Source of the DNA: Sindora glabra | Lineage: Eukaryota; Streptophyta; Magnoliopsida; Fabales; Fabaceae | Length of the DNA stretch: 64,000 nt | NCBI GenBank assembly: GCA_020226215.1 | Contig: CM035235.1 | Coordinates: 6,647,151-6,711,150, forward strand | Direction: 5' to 3' | Part shown: positions 60,560 through 64,000 of the stretch, in pieces | How the letters are laid out: the number at the start of each line of letters is the position of its first letter | Position numbering within the stretch: position 1 is the stretch's first letter | The notes under the pieces: generated by a model | Database searches by the model: none | Seen by the model: only the letters and a program-made list of their open reading frames with translations | What the model was told of the DNA's origin: nothing | Translations under genes and position numbers: made by a program

Positions 60560-62760
60560 TACTCATGTATTATTACATTGTAAGAAAATTTTTAATTTTT
60601 TTCTTTTTGTGAGAATTTGTAATTACAATTATGTTTTAATAACATAACACTTTTGTATTTAGTAATAATATAAATAATTTTCAATTCATAACAAATCAAA
60701 ATAATATATGACATTGTTTTACAAATTAAACTAGTACTATTTTTCATATATTTTTATATCAATATATTTCTATATATATTTTTTCAAACTTTACATCTAA
60801 AAAAAATTAAATTTAAAAGTAACAAATTATATAAAAATTTTAATAAATAGTTTTTATTAGTTTATTTTGTAATTTCTTACTACTTTTGTATTAATGAATT
60901 CAACTATCCTGTTAATAAAAATAAAATGATAAAATATTTTTAACTTATTAAAAATATTTTTGTAATAAAAATACTTGCAAATTATATTTAAAGAAAATTT
61001 TCCTGCCAAATGTAGAGAGACAACATATAATAAAGTTATTTTTAGATATTTTTATTAAAAATAGACAATCTAATTGACTCATTCAATTTTCACATTTTCT
61101 ATGAAAATTTTTACTTATTTAAAATATTTTTATAATAAAAAATTTACAAATTACATTTAAAGAAAAATTTGATTTAAAAATTAAATATAAATAACTTATT
61201 TATTAATAGTATAAAAAAATAATACATGTATAGTAGAGCCAATATAAACCATAAACTTAATAACAAACTAATATTTTGTCAATTATACTTATTATTGTTT
61301 AAATTATATATTTTAATAAATAACTTTCACCCTTAAAGTGAAATCTATTAGATATTATTCTATCATTAAAATAATTTTATCAAAATTACTTTGAATTAAA
61401 TATATTATACAATGTAATTAATAAAAGAAAGAAAAATAATATGTGGATTGTAAAGTATAAATAAATTTTTATTGATATATTTTAATTTAAAATGTAGAGC
61501 TTGAAATTTGATATCAGGAATGTACTAATAAAATTTGAATGCATAAAATTAAAATTTACTTTTAAATATTTTTATTAAAGATAGGATGTGTATATAATTA
61601 ATTTAATTAATACTTTATATAACCTTAAATTATTTAAAATATTTTATAATAAAAATGAAATACATCATGTTATGTTTATATTAATTAGCGATATTAATGT
61701 CTAAACTATAAATACTATAAGTGAACATAAGAAAAAAAAGTGTAATAAAATAAATTAAAATAAAAGAAATAATGCCTGAATTATAAAGTAAAGAAAGTTA
61801 AAAATAGATATATAAAAAATAAAATGAATAGAAATGATACATAAATTATAAAGCCTTTCTCTAATCCTCCCAATTGATATATATTTATTTTCACATATAG
61901 TATTTCAAAATTAATAAAAATATTGATAAAATTTAATTAAATAAATTTGATTTTAATATTAAAATATTGTTATTAAAAATATAATATGCAATCAAATGAT
62001 TCAATTAATAATTTTTATACCAAAATTTTAATTTATTTAAAATATTTATAAAATTTAAAAATAAAATATATAATATTATATTTATACTATTCTGTGATAT
62101 TGATATGATGATTATAAGCAATATAAGTAGATATGAAAAATAGAAAAGCATGAATTGAGCAAATAAAAAAAGAGAAATAATGTCTAAGATAACAAATAAT
62201 AAATATTAATAGTAAAATACATAGTAAATAAATTAATTTAATTAAATTTTTTTATCTTATCTAAAATATTTTTACGATAAAAAATTATACAATGACTAAA
62301 TTTATATTACTTAATAGTATTTGAGTTGTAAATAATATAAGTAAAAAAAACCATAAAAAATAGTATATAAAGTATAAAGCCTCAGTAAAATCTCAATTGA
62401 TATAGTATTTAAAATTTGATATCAAGAAAATGTTAATAAAATTTAAATAAATAAATAAATTTTATTTTAATCTTCAAGTGTTGTATTTAAAAAATAAGGC
62501 ATGTAATTAATTAATTCATTTAATAATTTATATATTAAATTTTAATTTATTTAAAATATTTATAAAATTTTAAATATAAAATATATAATAATATATATAC
62601 TACTTAGTAATATTAATATCTAAATTATAAATAACAAAAGTAGACATAAAAAATAGGAAAATATGAAATAAAATAAATAAAAAAATACTTGAACTATAAA
62701 TCAATAAAATTTAATAAAAAAATATAGAAAAAAATAAGTTAATTAAATTAAATTTTATTT
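60560..62760 (-). repeat. Second copy of the degenerate AT-rich array, minus orientation
   Basis: Read on the minus strand, the cores ATTTATAGTTTAGACATTAATATC (near 61690), TTTATAATTTAGATATTAATA (near 62610) and related ones near 62100 and 62320 match the 31.6-34.2 kb unit. This includes the CATAACATGATGTATTT block and the ATTATAAAATATTTTAAATAA block. The longer insert recurs at about 61500, 61900 and 62410 (TTGATATAAAAATATTGATAAA-like on the plus strand). Same family, opposite orientation, about 28 kb away. Confidence 0.62.
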
Positions 62761-64000
62761 TAACATGGTAGTAATAATGTCCTTTATATGGATGGCACCT
62801 TCTACTACAATATGGTTAACTCAAATTTTGTAACATCAATTTTCTTATCAACTCCTTTTAATAATATCAGTAACAATATTAGCAATGGTAATATTAATAC
62901 TAGTAATATTACATACATTAATATAAATAACCATAATACTAATAGTGATACTATTTATTATGTATATAAATTTATAACATAAACCTTGTATTTAGATCGT
63001 TTTGTGCACCATCTTAAAATTAAACATTTAAGAAATCTTTTAGTAGGGCTTGGGTAGTAATGGATATTTTATTGTGAAATTTTTGGGTCTTCAATTATTT
63101 AAGGTAGAAAAATTAACTTGTATTTTCTAAAATTAGTTAGGTTTGCTAATACTCAAACTTAATGTATTATAAGCAGTCTTAACCCTTTATAAATTTGAAT
63201 TATATTTTGCTAAATGATATTATCATCTTTTCCTATTGATGCACAAAAGCATTTCCCTAATATCATTGTATGCTTAACTATGTTAAAGTAAGGATATGGT
63301 TAGGGTGGTGGAAATTAAGTGATGGGTTCCATATTGGTTACAACTAGAATTAAGTCATGATGAAGTTATATTAAAACATAGTCTAAGTTCCTAATTGGAT
63401 AAAGCTTTTAAGATATATATAGATATACACACACACTTTCTAGATAGGTGTTGACCAAAACTATACTTGTGGTATATGTATACTTGGGATCATATATCAC
63501 CAATATCATTTTAATGGACCTTTATAGTGCTTATTGGTTCTAGTGGTGGAGTTTATTTACGATTAATAGTTGGATTATTATCTTAGTTAATGTTTAATTG
63601 TTTGAGAAACTCTATGGATTAAGAAATGCTTATTGCTAGCACAAGCTAACAAACCCAAATGTGAGGAATCATTTATATGTTGACTAGATCAAAGTAATTA
63701 ATGAAAGGTAAGGGAATATAGTGAATATGAGTTTCCTTCTTGGGCTACAAAATTCATGCAATAAGTGATGGATTGGATTGTTAAAGCTCTTGAGTAGAAC
63801 TGAGAGTATAAACCATGTAGAAATCAAAATGACCATGATAGGAATTATGATTGAGAAGAAAGAGGGAAAAGAAAAGTTCAAGTAAGAAGTAGAAAATAAA
63901 GTCCAATTAAGGGGGCAAATTCAAGTACAACCATTAAAAGGATTACCATTTTTAATTAGCACCTGAAGGAGATATAGATGGTTGTATTACGTGACTAACC
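62761..64000. other. Terminal spacer, no gene
   Basis: Starts with an imperfect AAT-rich trinucleotide stretch (about 62850-62960), which gives an Asn-rich ORF of no significance. The rest is moderately AT-rich without a recognised coding region up to the window edge. Confidence 0.45.

Noticed and set aside
62788..62982. Asn-rich 64-codon ORF
   Set aside because: Produced by imperfect AAT-type trinucleotide repetition.

Overview
This is a strongly AT-rich piece of plant nuclear DNA, almost certainly eudicot. The evidence is GT-AG introns of hundreds to thousands of bases, a land-plant VAMP72-type R-SNARE, a homologue of the plant chloroplast protein At4g13200, a coiled-coil NBS-LRR (CNL) resistance-gene relic, and plant-type transposon debris (MULE-like, hAT-like, Helitron-like, SINE-like, small LTR element). 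I cannot name the species. No rRNA, tRNA, CRISPR array or bacterial-style operon is visible.

Only two genes look intact, and both are split into exons shorter than most of the noise ORFs. (1) A VAMP72-family longin R-SNARE on the minus strand (3687-10588, five exons, 222 aa). (2) An At4g13200-like chloroplast-targeted protein on the plus strand (26247-29764, three exons, 205 aa). Three further genes are recognisable but broken: a CNL resistance gene (minus, about 17630-23790), a nucleostemin-like GTPase NSN1/GNL3 (minus, about 36230-42249) with nonsense codons, frameshifts and damaged GTPase motifs, and a two-exon fragment of Tudor-SN (minus, 47204-47667).

Layout. 0-3.7 kb: possible 3' end of a gene, a two-copy tandem repeat and AT-rich spacer. 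3.7-10.6 kb: VAMP72 gene, with a 542-bp MULE-type MITE in intron 4 and a SINE-like copy in intron 1. 10.6-17.6 kb: spacer with a 2.66-kb MULE-like element that carries a 304-bp tandem duplication. 17.6-23.8 kb: CNL pseudogene cut by a small LTR element and a TIR-like insertion. 24-26 kb: AT-rich spacer. 26.2-29.8 kb: At4g13200-like gene, whose intron 2 holds a foldback element and a Helitron-like end. 29.8-36.2 kb: MITEs and a 2.5-kb degenerate tandem array with apparent higher-order structure, followed by a Helitron-type 3' end. 36.2-42.2 kb: NSN1 pseudogene. 42.2-64 kb: gene-poor DNA with Helitron-like ends, the Tudor-SN fragment, MITEs and a second copy of the 31.6-34.2 kb array in the opposite orientation (60.5-62.8 kb).

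The genes do not form a pathway. They are unrelated neighbours in repeat-rich DNA. The observations most worth following are the shared higher-order AT-rich array next to a Helitron-type terminus, the possible Helitron capture of the Tudor-SN exons, the two 9-bp-TSD MULE-type elements, and the readable decay of three conserved genes. I see no sign of an entirely new gene system.
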